From positions 1-5,612 of the forward strand of contig DAOM01000358.1 of assembly GCA_002501855.1 (NCBI GenBank): a stretch of 5,612 nucleotides of DNA, given 5' to 3'. This DNA is from Candidatus Nitrosopolaris nunavutensis. Its GTDB lineage: Archaea; Thermoproteota; Nitrososphaeria; Nitrososphaerales; Nitrososphaeraceae. Below, piece by piece: positions 4,647 to 5,612 of the stretch. Position numbers and translations under genes: made by a program. The notes beneath the pieces were generated by a model. The model saw nothing but the letters and a program-made list of their open reading frames with translations. It ran no database searches and was not told where the DNA came from. Numbering within the stretch: the first letter of the stretch is position 1; each line of letters starts with the position of its first letter.

Positions 4647-5567
4647 TTATAACTGTAAGTGCTTCTTCGTGTCAATAATAGCCTTAAGTTTAGTAGTTAT
4701 AAGAGGGGCGAGGTCGACTTTCGCATTAATCCCGGGAACAGAATTAGTCGAAATGATCTCTTCTACCCCAGCGGCTTTGATTCTTGTTGTCGCATCTCCG
4801 ATCAACAACGCATGAGTACAAATTGCATAAATTTTGTTGGGTTTGTACCTCCTTAGAAATCTGCAAGCTTCTACAATGCTTTCGCCCGTGCTTATCATGT
4901 CGTCTAAAAGAATCAGATCCCTACCAACCACGTTAGAATTCAATTCTTTTTCTTCAATAATGACTTCCGCAGTATCCTTGTCTCGACTTTTCTTTAAGGC
5001 AACCGTATCTGTTCCCAGCATCCTAGCGAATTCGACTGCCCTTTTAGCACCTCCCATGTCTGGCGATACTACAATTGGCGCATTTGGTTTGATTTTGACA
5101 GCAGCATAGTCTGCCAAAAGACCAACAGCGCTGATGTTTTGCGTATCAATCGTAAAATACGATAACGAAGCCGGACTATGTATGTCCACCGTGATTAATC
5201 GCTTGGTTCCTACCGTTTCGATCAATTTGGCTACTAAAGCCATGCTTACCACTTCTCCATCCAAAAACGCTCGGTCTTGGCGTGAATATGCCATATATGG
5301 CATAACTGCACACACGTTTGCGGCTCCATCCTCTGAACACCTTTTTATCATCATTAGTGCTTGTAAAAGATGCCTGTCCGTTGGAGGATAGGTCGACTGT
5401 ACTACTATGCAATAATCTTTGTCAACCCTTCTCATGTTAATTTTGCTCTCGCCGTCCGGAAATATCCTGAGGTCAACCGGCACTACTTCAGCATCTAGAT
5501 GCTTTGCGATTGCGTTAGCCAGATCGAGAGATGATGGTCCTGCTATTATTGAGACATCTTTGTACAA
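4647..5567 (-). CDS. prs: Ribose-phosphate pyrophosphokinase (PRPP synthetase)
   Basis: The enzyme transfers pyrophosphate from ATP to ribose 5-phosphate, making PRPP for purine, pyrimidine, histidine and tryptophan synthesis. The 306 residues are of normal family length and complete. Motifs in order: FPDGES (36-41), PYMAYSRQDR (90-99, ATP-binding region), VDIHSP (127-132, metal and ATP site), SPDMGG (168-173), the catalytic Lys/Arg loop LKKSRD (191-196), and the ribose-phosphate/PRPP loop LLDDMISTGES (220-230). The two halves are phosphoribosyltransferase-type folds. The start is TTG at 5565-5567: conserved sequence begins by residue 5 and the frame closes at a stop at 5583-5585, so no ATG is available. 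No strong Shine-Dalgarno is seen. The product supplies the pathway in which the nearby GuaB acts, though the two genes are not in one operon. Confidence 0.97.
   Translation of the reverse strand: MYKDVSIIAGPSSLDLANAIAKHLDAEVVPVDLRIFPDGESKINMRRVDKDYCIVVQSTYPPTDRHLLQALMMIKRCSEDGAANVCAVMPYMAYSRQDRAFLDGEVVSMALVAKLIETVGTKRLITVDIHSPASLSYFTIDTQNISAVGLLADYAAVKIKPNAPIVVSPDMGGAKRAVEFARMLGTDTVALKKSRDKDTAEVIIEEKELNSNVVGRDLILLDDMISTGESIVEACRFLRRYKPNKIYAICTHALLIGDATTRIKAAGVEEIISTNSVPGINAKVDLAPLITTKLKAIIDTKKHLQL
5287..5304. repeat. 18-bp perfect palindrome inside prs
   Basis: TATGCCATATATGGCATA equals its own reverse complement. It encodes the conserved PYMAY stretch (90-94) of the PRPP synthetase, so protein constraint may explain much of it. 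Confidence 0.5.
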
Positions 5568-5590
5568 ATCGTACTCAGCTTCTTACAGAT

Positions 5591-5601
5591 TCTTAAAAAT
5601 G
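5591..5601 (-). promoter_or_regulatory. Possible TATA box of prs
   Basis: CATTTTTAAGA on the minus strand is a weak match. Its expected start site, near 5570, would leave prs with almost no leader ahead of its TTG codon. The same bases could instead be the end of an upstream gene beyond the window. Confidence 0.25.
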
Positions 5602-5612
5602 TTGATTAGTTG

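Noticed and set aside
5583..5612. Possible end of another minus-strand gene (translation QLINIFKNL then stop)
   Set aside because: Only nine codons are visible before the window edge, too few to call; it remains possible and would weaken the proposed prs TATA box.
1..5612. tRNA, rRNA, CRISPR, insertion sequence or phage genes
   Set aside because: No repeat-spacer pattern, transposase motif, cloverleaf with T-loop GGTTC-type sequence or terminal repeats were seen on either strand.

Overview
The window reads as chromosomal DNA of an archaeon, most likely an ammonia-oxidising thaumarchaeon (Nitrososphaeria); that placement is my inference. The evidence is a four-CxxC zinc-ribbon protein of the archaeal HVO_2753 type, a poorly conserved winged-helix-like protein and a secreted Cys-containing protein of the kind typical of these genomes, archaeal-style A/T-rich TATA boxes in front of most genes, and few Shine-Dalgarno sequences. 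There are no mobile elements, tRNAs, rRNAs or CRISPR arrays. I estimate moderately A+T-rich composition by eye only.

Layout from left to right: (1) 1-1335, minus strand: guaB, IMP dehydrogenase with two CBS domains, cut at its C-terminus by the window edge. (2) 1336-1553: a divergent promoter region. (3) 1554-2231, plus: a 225-residue protein of unknown function with a winged-helix-like N-terminal half. (4) 2239-2400, minus: a 53-residue zinc-ribbon protein, convergent with gene 3 across 7 bp. (5) 2422-2717: A/T-rich intergenic DNA with two promoters and a possible 56-codon minus-strand ORF. (6) 2718-3440, plus: a predicted secreted or membrane-anchored protein. (7) 3589-4515, minus: ribonuclease Z. 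(8) 4647-5567, minus: ribose-phosphate pyrophosphokinase. The last 45 bp hold its upstream region.

Two genes belong to purine metabolism: prs makes PRPP, the start of purine synthesis, and guaB diverts IMP to XMP and GMP. RNase Z (tRNA 3'-end maturation) and the zinc ribbon (a family linked to translation) are housekeeping genes. The genes do not form one operon: each appears to have its own promoter, including rnz, whose TATA box lies in the 131-bp gap behind prs.

The most interesting signal is in the 218-bp divergent region between guaB and the winged-helix-like gene. A 12-bp element (ATATCCCAAYAC) occurs once ahead of each promoter, in the same orientation relative to that promoter and a few bases upstream of an identical ATTAAAAT box. 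A second palindromic word (ATTTGCAAATT) also occurs twice there, once directly over the guaB start codon. This looks like shared control of the two genes, possibly by the neighbouring winged-helix-like protein. I see no evidence for a larger novel multi-gene system.
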